Shown here: positions 12,560 to 24,689 of the stretch, piece by piece | How positions within the stretch are numbered: position 1 is the first letter of the stretch | How the letters are laid out: every line of letters begins with the position of its first letter | Assembly: GCA_008694505.1 (NCBI GenBank) | Contig: VZDJ01007747.1 | Location: 11,406,200 to 11,470,199, forward strand | DNA from: Cyanoderma ruficeps | Lineage: Eukaryota; Chordata; Aves; Passeriformes; Timaliidae | DNA: 64,000 nt | Direction of reading: 5' to 3' | Position numbers and translations under genes: made by a program | The notes under the pieces: model-generated | Seen by the model: the letters and a program-made list of their open reading frames with translations, nothing else | The model's database searches: none | Told to the model about the DNA's origin: nothing

Positions 12560-13400
12560 GAGATTGCTCAGCAGCAGAGTGTGGAATTAAACCTAGGCAT
12601 TATACAGTCTTCAGCTTGGCCGGTAACAAAGCAGAGTTCAGTATTTTTTCCAACTCTCCTATTCCCCTCACTAATCACTAAAACGTGCCTCATGAATAAC
12701 TGCTGTGACTTTATGCTCAGTTTAGCTTCAGTTCTGTATCCTTCATTCATTTGCGACAGTGGGATCTACCCGTATTCTCTAATACCCGGTTACGCAATCA
12801 GATTAAGGAGCCATCTGCAGCACAAACTGAAACTGCTCTATAATCGTGTTCCCGGCTCACGCAGAACTTTGGCTTACGCAGGATCTGTGTCTCTTTGAAT
12901 TATTCACCAGCCTCCCTGCTTCTCCTCTCCTTCTTCAAGCTGGAAACGCACAGCAAGCAATACGATCAAATATGTCAGCGATTAAATCATTGCGCTTTGA
13001 GCACGCTCAGCTCAGATGCCGTTTCTGAGATTTAAAGGAATATTTGCAATAGTTCAAAGGGAAAGCAAAACCTCTCCCTTCCTTGCGCCTCCTTTGAATA
13101 TGCTTGAAAGGACAGTAAATCAGGGCTTGCTGCTTTTGCCACTCTGCTGTCAACAGCTGAATTGTTAAATCATTTAATGCCAACGCATCCCTTATGTAGC
13201 TTTGTAAAGCCTCAAAACGAAAAATACCTGCTCTGGTCAAGTATTTCCAGAGTGTCTATTTTACCTAATCGCGTGCACAGCAAGGTCTTGGTTCATCATT
13301 AGCGACAATAATTCTGCATTCTCAAGTCTATTCTGTTCTTACAGTCTCACCTTTACTAACAAAAAGTCCTTTTAAATGACAAAACTGGAAACTCGCACTG
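12560..13400. promoter_or_regulatory. Possible conserved regulatory block upstream of SAP30
   Basis: Compared with the flanking DNA, this stretch is of higher complexity, lacks repeat tails and poly-A/T runs, and is dense in ordinary factor motifs (TGATTTA-type, CAGCTG E-box, TTTGAA, TTAAATCATT). It lies just before the SAP30 CpG island. This is a judgement on texture only; conservation has not been tested. Confidence 0.3.
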
Positions 13401-13479
13401 CAAGTCGCCTTTGTCTTCAGAGGGCTTTGCCATAGGAACGCAGGACGGAGCCCTGACTACGTGTGTTGTAAAAGCAGCT

Positions 13480-15700
13480 CTAACAAAGGCCGGACCTTCG
13501 TTTGTTTTCTGCCGAGAGACACACGGCCGGCTACTGTGCTGCAGCTCCCGGGGAGCTCCCTCCCGCAGGCGGAGGGGCAGGAGCGCCCGGACAGAGCCCG
13601 CCCGCCCTCTCCGGCCGGCGGGAGCCGCTGCCAACCATGGCCGGCATTAAGGGGTAAAGAAAGGAGGCAGCGAGGCAGGGAGGGAAGAGGCCAAGACGGA
13701 AGGCAGGAGACAGATGATCCGGAACGAGCAGCCCGAGCAGTGCCGGCGTCGGCTAAAACACTAGAGCGAGAACAAGTGAACAGGGGGGAGCTGCTGCGGC
13801 ACAGCGAGATGCCGCCGAGAGCCGGCGGAGGCTGCCGGCCCCGCGTCGCTGGGAGCGCGGGTACGCTCTCGGCCGTGCCAGCGGCAGCCCCGACCCGCGA
13901 TACCCTCCGAGGCCGCCCTTTCATATCCCACGGCGGAGCCGCCGGGGAGGCGCGGGAAGGGGGGAAAAGAGAGGCTGGCGCATGGGGCTTTTTAAAGGTG
14001 GGCTGAGCCGCTGCCGCCGCTCCCGGGCAGCGGGCCCGGCCTCCAGACGAGAGGGAAAGGGAGAGGAACGCGGGGTGGAAAAAAGAAGCGGCTGCCGCAG
14101 CGCATCCCGCCCCCCGCCGGTGCCTCGGCCGCGCTCCCGCCGCCGCGCGGTCCCTGAGGCGATGCGGCCGCGCCGGCCGGGACAGGAACTGCGCTTCCCG
14201 TGGGGCCGCGCGCGGCAGCCGGCATGCGCGGCGGGCGGGGCCCGGCGGGGCGGGGCGGCAGGTTGCTGTTGTTACATAGGAAACAGCTGAAGAGTCTCCA
14301 CATGACAGGGGGGGAAGGAGGAAGTGGGGCGGCCCGCGGGGCTCCGACGCTGCTCCGGTAGTCGCGGGGATCTGCCAAGTGGCTGCTGGCGGGGAGAGTC
14401 CTTTTCGTAACGCGTGCGCTGACCGCCCTTGAAGGCGGACTTGCACTCCGGTGCCGCCGCTGAAAGGAGGCAGGCAGAGAGCGGGGGAACCCCCCGCCGG
14501 GCCGCGGCGCCTCGCCGGGGAAGTTTGGTGCGGGGCGGGATCCCGCCGGCCGCGGCGTTGGCGCCGGGTATGAACGGCTTCGCCCCCGAGGAGGTGACCC
14601 AGCGCGGGGCAGACCCCGCCGCCGCGGCGGTGGTGGGCAATGCGGGCTCCGTCGTGGAGGTGCCCCCGCCGCCAGCACCGCCAGGGCTGGGTCCGGCCGC
14701 CGCCGCGGGCTCGGCGGGCGGCGGGTGTGCGGGCGGCCCCGGGGCCGGGCAGCTGTGCTGCTTGCGAGAGGAGGGGGAGCGATGCGGCCGCGCCGCCGGC
14801 AACGCCAGCTTCAGCAAGCGCATCCAGAAGAGCATTNAGAAGAGCATTTCGCAGAAGAAGGTGAAGATCGAGCTGGACAAGAGCGTAAGTCCGCGAGGGG
14901 CGGACGCGCTAGGGCAGCCGGCGGGGCGGGCGGACAAAAGCGACCGGTAGGTCGCTGCATCTGTGTCTTAGTTGGTTGGGGGACTTTTAATCAAGTTTAA
15001 TGGGGGAGGAGGGGTGTTGGCGGCGGGGAAGTGTTCGTTGCCCCTTCCCAGCTCTTTTCCGCAGCACGGCCGAGTTTGGCTGGCGCGGCAGGAGCGCTGC
15101 CTGAAAGTCCCTCCGGGCGGGGGGCAGCGCCTGCCTTTCCTGCCTGCTCCTGGGGTCCCCTCTAGCCCCAAGAGCTTAGGCATCGGCTCCTGTAGCCGGA
15201 GCGGGGGTAAGCGTGGCCAGGAAGCGCCGCTGCTCTCCGGAGCGAAGCCTGCATGGCTCCCGGCGCGCTAGTTTGTCTGTGTTGCTGGCGAGGGCCTCGC
15301 TCGCTGCCCCGCCTCGTGTTGCAGCGACGCACGTCTCCCGTGCCACTTTATCTTCCGCTCGGCAGCCATCGGGCCCCGCGCGGCTCGGCACGGCCGGGCA
15401 GGGTGGGGGCCGGCCGCCTTCCAGCGGCGTGGGATGCCCGGGAGCCGGGGGGGGAGCCTGCCCTCGCCGGGTGCCGCGGGAGGGCAAGGCGGGATACAGC
15501 GTGGGGCTGCCGGCGGGAGCGCCACGCGCCCCGGCCGGGGCTGTGTGCACCCCGAGGGACCCCGGCCCGGCTCTGCAGCCCGCGCCCTAACGCTGCTGCC
15601 CCGTGCTCTCGTTTGCCCCTGAAAGCACGCAGACCTGGGGTTTCCGGGCTGGTATGCACCGAGATCTCCCAAAGCGTGCAGATCCCCACGAAAGGGAAAC
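13480..15700. promoter_or_regulatory. SAP30: CpG island over the SAP30 promoter, exon 1 and start of intron 1
   Basis: Very G+C- and CpG-rich sequence surrounds the SAP30 start codon, with GC boxes (for example near 14230-14260). No clear TATA box sits at the usual distance, so dispersed initiation is likely and the transcription start cannot be placed. Long antisense frames, notably 13457-14446 on the minus strand, are low-complexity products of composition. Confidence 0.85.
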
Positions 15701-18700
15701 TTGTTAAAAAGAAAGTAAGTAAAAATAAGTCTGTTGCGTGACCACGCCGGGTAGCGGAAGTAAAACAAGGAGGGGAGGATATAGCTGGGGAAAGGAGAGC
15801 CGTCTCTTAGCCCTGCAGAGAACAACGGAAAGCTTGTTTTTTGTTTGCGTGCTGCCCGGCCTCCGCGGCGCGATGCGCGGCCGGAGGGAGGGAGGGAGGG
15901 CTGTGCTGCGTGGCTCCGCAGCCTGGCACTGCTGCATCGGCCGATTGCAGCATTTCAGCGAGCTCGGGGCCCAGCCGGTGGCAGGGAACTGCATCACACT
16001 CTCCATTTAGAAGAAGCCTGTAGAAAAGCTTTCTCAGCCCAGTTAATGTGGCTGTGAGTGCTTAGGGGTTGTCTGTCTACGTGCACTTCAGTCTGGGAGA
16101 TACACTACATGGGTTTGATTGAAAGACGCCGTTTTATTCTTCTAGGCAAGGCATCTGTACATTTGTGACTTCCACAAAAATTTAATTCAGAGTGTGAGAA
16201 ATAGAAGAAAGAGGAAAGGCAGCGATGATGATGGTGACTCACCAGTGCAAGACATCGACACTCCAGAGGTAGCTAAACAGTTGTTCTTTTTTTTCCTGAG
16301 TTGTTGTGTTAAGCTTCTCAATGACACCGAGTCTGCACCAACACCACTCTCCCGCTTTTACAGCTTGCCTTACATGTGGGAAAGGGAAGATTCTTGATTC
16401 GCACTCTTCTTAGTATAACAGAATTTAACTGATTTTTGTGGCATGTTTTCTGATTAAATAGTGCAGAGTACCGTGAACAAGAGTCTCTATTTTTGAGTGT
16501 CTGATGGCTCTCTCAGAAATCTGCTGTTTTCAGTTTCTTCCTCCTTAGTGCTTTGCCACATACCATCGAACTCTTTATCTTTTGCAGGACCTGACAACCT
16601 GAAGGGAATTGCACATAGTGCTTGGGATATAAATGCTTCTCTGTTCTGTCCCTCCAAACCTTTCTTTTGTGCTAAATGTATTGCAGATGGCTCTCAGCAA
16701 TTACTCCATTGCCTTAGTCACTTTAAATACTCAGAGTTTAATGACGATAGCTTTGTTTCTGCCCGACTGGGTGGGGAAGAGCCATTTGGGGAGCTCTGCT
16801 GTGAAGGAGTGGAGTAGAGAAATACAGTGACTTTTCAACCTGTTTTCTCCACTGCACAACAGTGAAATCTGACCCATTAAAATAAGGGAACCAAAGCGTT
16901 CAGCTTTTTTCGTAGTGTAATGGGTTGGACTTGAACATAAGGCCCTCTTTCTCTTACACGTGCTCTGGGTTATTTCGTTTATTTCTGCTGCAGCGTTGTT
17001 TAGCAGGTGCTCCACAGTGTGATAGTTTTGAGCAGAGTCTGTTATGCCTACGTGGTCCCTTCTGAGAGGGATTGTTAAAACATTCTTCAGAAATTGCTGT
17101 GTAAGTGTTAATTTAATGGCATCCTTATGGTCAGCATCTGCAGATAAAAGCAAGTAAGTGAGGAAACTTTGTGCAGGAATCTGTGCCTTTAGGCACCAGA
17201 CTTCAGTCTGAAAACTCTGCATAAGAGGATTTTAGGAGATTGAAAGTAGTTTGATGCTGGGTGGTGTTGTCTGTCTCTTAAATATCTGAGATTGTTTCTT
17301 GGAAAGTTCTTTCTAGAACTAGTGCTGTGGGTAGCTCTCTCTACCTTACCTACACAATTACTGTGTAATTGCAGTTCTCCTGGAAGCCTGTTTTGTTTTC
17401 TTATGCCAGGATTATAAAACATGTCACAACTGACAGATATATCCAGAACAAGAGAACAGGCTTGCTTTTTCTTAGCAGTATTATTACAAAAACGAAAACT
17501 AGGAACTATTTTTGAGGCATGTCAGCTGGCTGTTTGGACAAGGGCAGTATGTTCATTCCTTGTTATTACTGTGTGCCTTAGATACCTGTTCGCTCTTGAC
17601 CACCTGTTTTATTTTTCAATTATTAACCAATTTGCCAAGGAAAAAAGTATTCTTGTGAACAGTTGTAGGGCTCTCCTGCTTCCATCTCTGTCGTGACCAT
17701 CTTTACTGGTTGGAAATGATTCCTGCAGGAGGAGAAGAAACTCCTGCAGTGCTGGTAGCTTCTGGGGCTTGGTGAAAAGCTGCTGTACCTCTTTTGCATG
17801 ATGCTGCAAGGGTGACTTCCTTGCTGTGGCTTTGGAAGTAGAATTTAATGCCATGTAAACTTTAGAAACACCAAACATCCTTTATCATGCAAGGTGGCCT
17901 CACTGCAAGTCTGGCCAGGTTGCTGGGTGTGCAGTAGCACTGCTGTTTTAAGTGTTCTGCAGAGAGGCTGTTAAATAAAAGAGAATGCCTTCATCAATCT
18001 TTAATGCAGCGAATTTGGAGAATACTGTTGTAATTGCAATTGACCTAATAGAATTTTTCATTCAGCCTGCTTTCTGAGCTTGCTCTCCCATTCAGTCATC
18101 TGATTAAGCTCTCTTAGGTTGTCAGGGAGGATGGGAGGGTAAGCTGTTGCTGGGAGAAGTGACTGATCAGAGTACACAGGATTCAAAACTGACCCAGCAC
18201 TGGATTAAGGCTGTGTATTTGTATCCCTGAGGGGACTCTGTGTAATTCTTTCAACTGTTGACTGACACCGAGAAAGAGTTTTGAGCATTTTTGCCCATGC
18301 GCATAACTCCTGTGTTTTGCTTGTGTAGCAGGGATACATTTGGAGAACAAAAGCAGTTGTTTTCTTTTCTCACCTCAAGCCAAGAACACTTGTGCAATGG
18401 ACTTTGTCCTTATTCTAATACGTGCTCTTTCATGGTGCAGATGTGCTGTGTCTTGTATGTAATCTACATAAGATTTAATGACTGAAATCACAATATAGGG
18501 GAGTCCTTCAAATCAGCATCTTCATAGATGTTATATCAAAGTTGCTACTGGGCTTCATGTTGTCGTGCTGGAACTGGGAAGTAAACAAAAAACCCAGAAC
18601 AGATGAAAGTACGATAGTGAGTTCTAAATACTGTCCACAACTAAAGGGAGGTAGAGGCATGCTCAGTAACAACAAAACCTCTTAAACGGAGCTGGGCTAT

Positions 18701-21129
18701 TTTCCTTTCTGCTGGAAGGTGCGGGGTGGGGTTTGTTTTTTGTCAAAATGACATCTGCTGAGCTGACTGTTTACACTTGCATATCTGTGAGTTTCCAAAA
18801 TGTTTTTGCAAGGCGAACTATTAATGACTGATTTTTTTTTAGCTATATTAGATTGTTTTCTTCCCCTTTCCCCTCTTTTCTTCTAGGTTGATTTATATCA
18901 GTTACAAGTAAACACACTTCGAAGGTACAAAAGACACTTCAAGCTACAGACCAGACCGGGACTTAACAAAGCACAGCTTGTTGAAGTATGTATGAGTGTT
19001 TCCCATAATAGAAAATGCAACTTACTGTGGCATGTGGTTTTCTATACACTGTGATCCTTGCATAAAGTGCCTATATAATCTGGATTTTAGGAGAACAAAA
19101 GGGAGCTGCTTATCTAGCTTCCTTCATTGGCCACAGCTCCTGAGCCGAGTAAATCAAAAGTAAAAGCTTTCCAGAGGAGGGACTCTTAACTTCCCAAAGG
19201 AGTGTTTGCTGCTTAAAAGCACAGTGTTGAACTGGAACAGTAGGATGTTCTTCATGCTCCTGAATATCGTAGAGTCATGGATTTATTCTGTTTGTGCATC
19301 AATCACAACTTCACCTGAAATGTCCTGCTGAAAAGAGCTGGAAAGTGAGAGGTGTCAGGGAGGTTCTGGTAAGGTTCAGACTTTGCTTTAAAAAGCTAGT
19401 TACTGCAGCCATAGGTTTCTGTAGATGTAAAGTACAGAAATATGAAAAAACATGCTTCTATTGATAATTAATTCTGTTAACACCACTGGAATTTGCTGTC
19501 AGAAAACTGGAATTGTATGGAATTTGCTGTTTCTAAAAGTGTTGAAGCTGCATGTCAGTACAGCTGTATGTACAGTACGGCATCTTTGCTTCACATGAGT
19601 GCAATTTTAAAGGAATTCTTTAGGGCTGCAAAGGTGCAGTCACAGCATATTGATGTAAATAAGTGGAAGAGCTGGTAATCTTAACAGGAAGGTATAGCTA
19701 CTGATTTTTCACTCTTGTGCAGTGATACATTCAGCTGTATTTAAATGCAGGCACTGTTTTCATTCCTCCTTAATCTGTGTGGATTAAAAGCAAGGCTCTT
19801 TAAAGTATGGCTGATCTCAAGGCTTAACTGTAAAAGAATAGTCCTGTTGCTACTAAGTGTAAGAATGCAAAATCAGTCTTCCATATTTTTATATGTAGGT
19901 TAGCTCTTGAATTAGCAGGACTGTGATTTGACAAAGCACAAGCAGTTTTTGTTCTGCAAAACTGGTGTTTCGAAGGGTCTGCTTTAGGAACATCTCGTGT
20001 GATACCTGCACTAGGTTATTCCAGTGCTGCATGGTGTGCATGGGCAAATAAAGCTGCTTCTGCCACGTGCTTGATTTGTCTGACCTGCAGGTACTTGTGA
20101 GCCATAGCCACAGACCTTCCTTAATATACAGTACATTGGATTCCTTGTAATCTGTCCTAACATACCCCAGACACTGCTCTAGCTGTTACTGAAAGTTCGC
20201 TTCAAATTACTGTATCAAACTGCTTCTCTGTGAATGCTTTTGGGTAGAGTTTAGAAAGCTTCCTAACTTTTTAGTTAGGCTAAACATTTATGCTTATATC
20301 CTGTGGTGATTAAGTGAGTAGTCCCATGTTTTTCACTTCATAATTTTAATTACCAATCTGGCAAAAAGCCAGAGAACAGACTCAGTTACAATGTTTTGCA
20401 ACTTTCTTTTAAAGCTGATGTTCATTTTGATGAAGGGAAAGACTGCTGAAATGACAAGTGATTCAAGAACTGCTTACAGATTGTCATATTTCAATGGTTA
20501 CAGCATGGTGAATTTTCACTGATAGCTCTGTTTTGAAGAGCTGAATGTTCAATTATAGTTCTCTGGTAAATCTTGTGTTGTGTTAGATGTTTCTGTGTGT
20601 GATTTGATGCAGAACACCAACTCCCCAGCTGAGTGGAGAGCAGTGGCCTCTCATAACTGCTGTCACTGTTGATATTCTGTAGTCATTACATGTTATATTC
20701 AAGCTTTAACTAAACAGATGTAATGATAGTCCCGTGAATGCTCTGATAGCTTTGAGGGTTTTTTCCCCTGAAAAATTTCTCAACTTTTTACTTTGGAAAT
20801 TAGAAGTACAATCATTTAGTTCACAGTTATCAGTAAAATGTTTACTGTTTTATGGCTGCTAAAGACTTCTGAAGAGAGGCAGTATTTCCTTTTTTTGTGA
20901 GCTTCTTAATCAGTCTTTTAAACTTATTGTGGTATATTTAAATTTGAATCTTCAATTTTTGCATGTAAGAGTGATTATTTAATTTCCTTGCATTCTTCCT
21001 TTATAGATAATTGGCTGCCATTTTAGGACAATTCCAGTGAATGAAAAGGACACCTTAACATACTTCATCTACTCAGTGAAGAATGACAAGAACAAAGCAG
21101 ATCTAAAGATGGATAGTGGGGTTCATTAG
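14570..21129 (+). CDS. SAP30: SAP30, SIN3A-associated protein 30
   Basis: Coding exons are 14570-14884, 16146-16268, 18887-18985 and 21007-21129 (stop TAG), all phase 0 with GT/AG junctions: 219 codons as written, close to the roughly 220 of mammals. SAP30 is a nuclear subunit of the SIN3-HDAC corepressor and bridges SIN3 to HDACs and sequence-specific repressors. After an Ala/Gly/Pro-rich N-terminus, the zinc module begins at [15 protein letters not shown] (C63/C64, C72) and closes in exon 2 with YICDFH (C112, H115). A basic patch, RNRRKRKG, is followed by acidic [16 protein letters not shown]. Exons 3-4 form the SIN3 PAH3-binding domain ([40 protein letters not shown]), ending DSGVH. Codon 90 contains an undetermined base inside an apparent 4-codon duplication that is probably an assembly artefact. 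The start was chosen by family match (MNGF). The frame is open upstream to 14423 but has no ATG there. Confidence 0.96.
14825..14848 (+). repeat. SAP30: 12-base tandem duplication around a single N in SAP30 exon 1
   Basis: The unit CAGAAGAGCATT is followed at once by NAGAAGAGCATT, giving IQKSI-X-KSI-SQKK where the family has IQKSISQKK. The N is at 14837, the first base of codon 90. Removing twelve bases restores the family sequence exactly in frame. Confidence 0.9.
14885..16145 (+). other. SAP30: SAP30 intron 1
   Basis: The donor is GTAAGT and the acceptor is TTCTTCTAG. The first 800 bases are still CpG-island sequence; the rest becomes AT-richer. Nothing else was recognised. Confidence 0.9.
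16269..18886 (+). other. SAP30: SAP30 intron 2
   Basis: The donor is GTAGCT. The acceptor follows a strong pyrimidine tract ending TTCTTCTAG. No other gene or recognisable repeat family was seen inside. Confidence 0.85.
18986..21006 (+). other. SAP30: SAP30 intron 3
   Basis: The donor is GTATGT and the acceptor TTTATAG. AT-rich; no embedded gene was seen. Confidence 0.85.
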
Positions 21130-21340
21130 GCAGAAAAGGTTGGGACTGAGACTCAGGCTGCAAATCAAAAGACTGAGGTTGTGTTGGTATACAAAAGCTT
21201 TCTTTGTAACTTTTTCTCCTGAGAGAGTTTGCCTGTTTTATTTTTCATAACCTTGCTGATTTGTTTGAAAACCATCTCTTATGAAAAAAATTGCCTCAGC
21301 AAAAGTATTTTAAATAAATATCACTGATATTGTTGCTCAA
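21130..21340 (+). terminator. SAP30: SAP30 3' UTR and poly(A) signal
   Basis: A canonical AATAAA lies at 21313-21318, about 185 bases past the stop codon, and is followed by a T/G-rich stretch (near 21330-21356) suited to a downstream element. Cleavage is therefore expected near 21335, just before the CR1 tail. Confidence 0.7.
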
Positions 21341-21360
21341 ATGGGTGTGTCTGTAATTTT

Positions 21361-21425
21361 AATGAGTTGGACTCGATGATCATGATGGGTCCCATCCAGC
21401 TCAACGTATTCTATGATTCTATGAT
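21361..21425 (+). mobile_element. CR1 LINE 3' tail fragment
   Basis: The stretch begins GAGTTGGACTCGATGATC and ends in TTCTATGATTCTATGA. This is the characteristic CR1 3' terminus with its short octamer-like tail repeats. Only the last 65 bases or so are preserved. Orientation is sense on the plus strand. Confidence 0.88.
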
Positions 21426-21429
21426 ACTT

Positions 21430-24400
21430 GTATCTAATAGTTAAGCTTTGATGAACTATGTAATAATATTAAAATATTTTTCAATTAAAATGTGCCAAGG
21501 ATATATTTATAAATGTACCTCAAGTGCTCATGATGCAATCAATGCCTTTAAAAAACAAAAGCTGTAGCAGACTTGTCAATAGGTTCTTTTTCCTATGGTA
21601 AAAGTCTTTAAGTGTCAGTTCTGTTCTTAGCTGGGCAGAAATGGCTGAGTAATGCTTTTTTCCCCCCTTTGGAAATAAGAATTGGAGGATTTTCTGATTT
21701 GTGTATTCATTTTGTCATGGCGGAGATACGTGCTTTCAAGCACCGAGGCCTTCCTGCTCCTATATTAAAATGGAAAAAAATGCAGCTCTCAAATTTCAAA
21801 GCTGTAAGTACAGATGAAGAGGCTGCTGCAGCTTACTGTGCTGAGAAATCCTTCGACTCGGTAAGAAATCCTTTACCTGCTGACTTCTCCATTCGTCTGC
21901 ATGGACTGCTGCTAAGAGCTTAATTGGAGAATGAGAATCAAGCCTGTGTGGGGTAAATACAGTCTCTTCTAAGAGGCACACCGTTTCTTTTTCATTGCAT
22001 GGATTAGCTCAGGCCTGTTCAAATGGAACAACCCCCACTCAATAAACCCAAATCTTCTGGTAACTTATGGAGAATAATACCCAGCAATACTTAGGCTTTC
22101 AATTGATTGTCTTAGAAAATTCTGATCTTGAAGATGGAATTATGAATGACTTCTTATGTTGTCAACTGTTGTGTCAGTCTAAATGTGTAGTGTGTGAAAT
22201 ATGATTTCTTTCTGCTTAAAGCTGTGCACATAGGATGAATAAAAAGCTGAGGGAAAACCGTTTTCACCTTGAAGCTGACGAGGACATGGCTTCAGCTTGT
22301 TCAGTTAGCATTCATTGCAACTCCTAACCTTTTCAGATGTTTGTAAGCTTTTTCTTAATTTGGGAAAAATGAGAAACCAGTATGTCTGTGATCTAATCTG
22401 TTTGATGTTAATCTTTCAAGTTTTTTTGAAAATCACTACTCTGCTGGCATCATTACAACTACGATACTTCACTTTGCTTTTTTTTTGACCTGTGATGCTT
22501 GCATAGAACTGAATGATGATAAACCCTAACCTCAAACTGGCTGCCTTCCCAGTATCTCTCAGTGGTATGATTTCTTTCACTTGTACTGCTTTATGTATTT
22601 CCACAATACAGTTCTGCAGTGCTGGCCTAAGTTCAAGACAGTGATATCTAGCTAGTGACAACTAAAATTGGTGCTCCTTTGAAGATACGTTTTCATGCCC
22701 ATTTAGCAGCAGGGACTGTCAATTTGTTTACTAAATGTCCTTTGCACACATTCAGGCGTCTTCAAACTGTGAGTTGCATAAAAAAACAGGGAACCTAGTC
22801 ATGGATAGGACATCCAAAGGATAAAGAGGTTTTTTCTGAGAGCATGACAGGGTTGAATGTTCTCACCTAGGCCTAGCAGGACCTGTAGAAGAAGCTGTGG
22901 GGGGGAAGGAGAGTGAGGAAAGAAACAAAAGCAAGTTTCTATGAAAAGTCAGTCTTAAAATTAGTAGCTTAAGTGACCCTAATCTTGCTCCAGTGGATCA
23001 TGGATTTTCCGGGAGTCATGGAAGGAAGGTAACTGAAAGCCACCAGCTTTAGTACCCAGCTTTGTATCTGCATTGAATTTTTTTTGCTATGACTGCTTTA
23101 CAAAGCTGTGAATGCCAGGCATATGCAACATCATTCTTGTAGAAATGATGGGACAAACAGCAGAAGTTAACATACACTAAAAGCTTGTAGAGACTTTGCA
23201 CAAGAGCACATAACCACCATAAGTTTTTTTGCAGAGCACTGACTTGGGGTATTTTCACTGGGTTGCCAGATTTATGGGGTTTATTTTACTATCAATTGAT
23301 TATTTGGTAGGAAGCTCGAATTACTCTAATCTGCTTGAATAATTACACAAATGAGGCTTGAAAAGCCTGGTGACACAAACTGTTTAACAGTCAGTAGCGC
23401 AAAAACAGTACACACAGATTTACTTGAAACATTTATTATTGGCTGTGTATAGTCACCCTCTCACCCAGTATCAACCCTTGTTTACCAACAAGAAGAAAAA
23501 CAGTCATGGCGATATTTCATACTGACACATGAAATAACTGTGGTAAACTGGTGGTAGCAGTTTGGGCCAGTGTGAAGATTAGTAGGTGAACAGTGCATTT
23601 TTTGAGTAGAGGAAACTGCACAGTTCCTTCAGTACTGCAGACTTCCCATGTGACTGACTTGACAGCTAAAGAGTTTATATGTGTAAGGCAGCAAGTCAGG
23701 CTTGCTGCCTGTAAGCCTGGCTTGTTCAGGTGACTGCTTAAAATTATGTGGTCGCCTCTCAATACCTGCCAATACAGATTGTGGTGTAACAGAAAAATGG
23801 TCAAAAAATTGGTTTTTTGCACCTATCTCATAGATCACAATACCTCTTAAATATTAAGATTATTATCTCTGAGTGTTCTGTAGCTATTGCCTTACAGGGC
23901 TAGCCTAAAAAGGGCAGCATTTAAACTTAATTTTGGGGTGCTGTATTTCAAACAGCTTGATTAAAAATTGGTTTTTCTAATATTTTTAAATGTTCAGTGC
24001 TAAGATTAAGCAATTTGAGGGTTTAGAGATTTCATAGTTAAGGCAGGTGACCAGTTAGACATAAGACCCAAGTGTGCTCTATACTGTTAATGTCAATTTT
24101 TTACTATTTTTTTTTATTCCAGTGAAATACTTTCAAATATGGAAAGTACATGCCTTTTCTATGTGCATATATTTTAAGATGCCTAAACAGAACATGGGAG
24201 CCTCTCTTTCAGAAGTGCCAGGGACTGAGTGACTTCAGCTTAAAACTGCTTAAAAGTGTGGTGGCAATAACGGAATAGGAAGCTGCACTGCCATAAGTTG
24301 CTCTCAGAGTCATGTTCCTAACAACATGAAGGCTTAGGCTTGAAGTTTTTATGTCCAAACTAGCTAAGGATATTGTGCTGAGTAAGAAGAGTTATGTTTT

Positions 24401-24600
24401 TTTGCTAGGGGATGCATATTAGGATACATTAAGAGCTTGTATAGTCTGTTAAACCATGGAAATGGCTTTATGGAAATTAGGTCAGCTATCAGATTTGAAA
24501 AGAAAACTTCTCACATATTTGATACTCCATGAAGGTATAGGAAGGAAATTCTTTCTACAGTGTGAAGTGAGACAGTGACTTGTGGTTAGAAAGGAAGTTT
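21430..24600. other. Convergent interval between SAP30 and SCRG1
   Basis: AT-rich non-coding DNA, part of which must be the SCRG1 3' UTR on the minus strand. Candidate SCRG1 poly(A) signals (TTTATT on the plus strand) include one near 24113-24118; which one is used cannot be told. No further gene was recognised. Confidence 0.5.
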
Positions 24601-24689
24601 TTTTTTTGTTGGTGGTTTTGTTTTTCCCCTTGAAAAGATTATTACATGATCGTAGAATGATGTCTGTTATCTTCACTTGCAGACTTGAA

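Noticed and set aside
13457..14446. 329-residue minus-strand open frame antisense to the SAP30 5' region
   Set aside because: The longest frame in the window, but compositional; stops are scarce in CpG-island DNA and no domain is recognisable.
14423..14569. In-frame N-terminal extension of SAP30
   Set aside because: The frame is open back to 14423 but contains no ATG, and the family begins MNGF at 14570.
19260..19310. Possible CR1 start-like phrase (ATCGTAGAGTCATGG)
   Set aside because: Only a short resemblance to the CR1 terminus, with no further CR1 sequence beside it.
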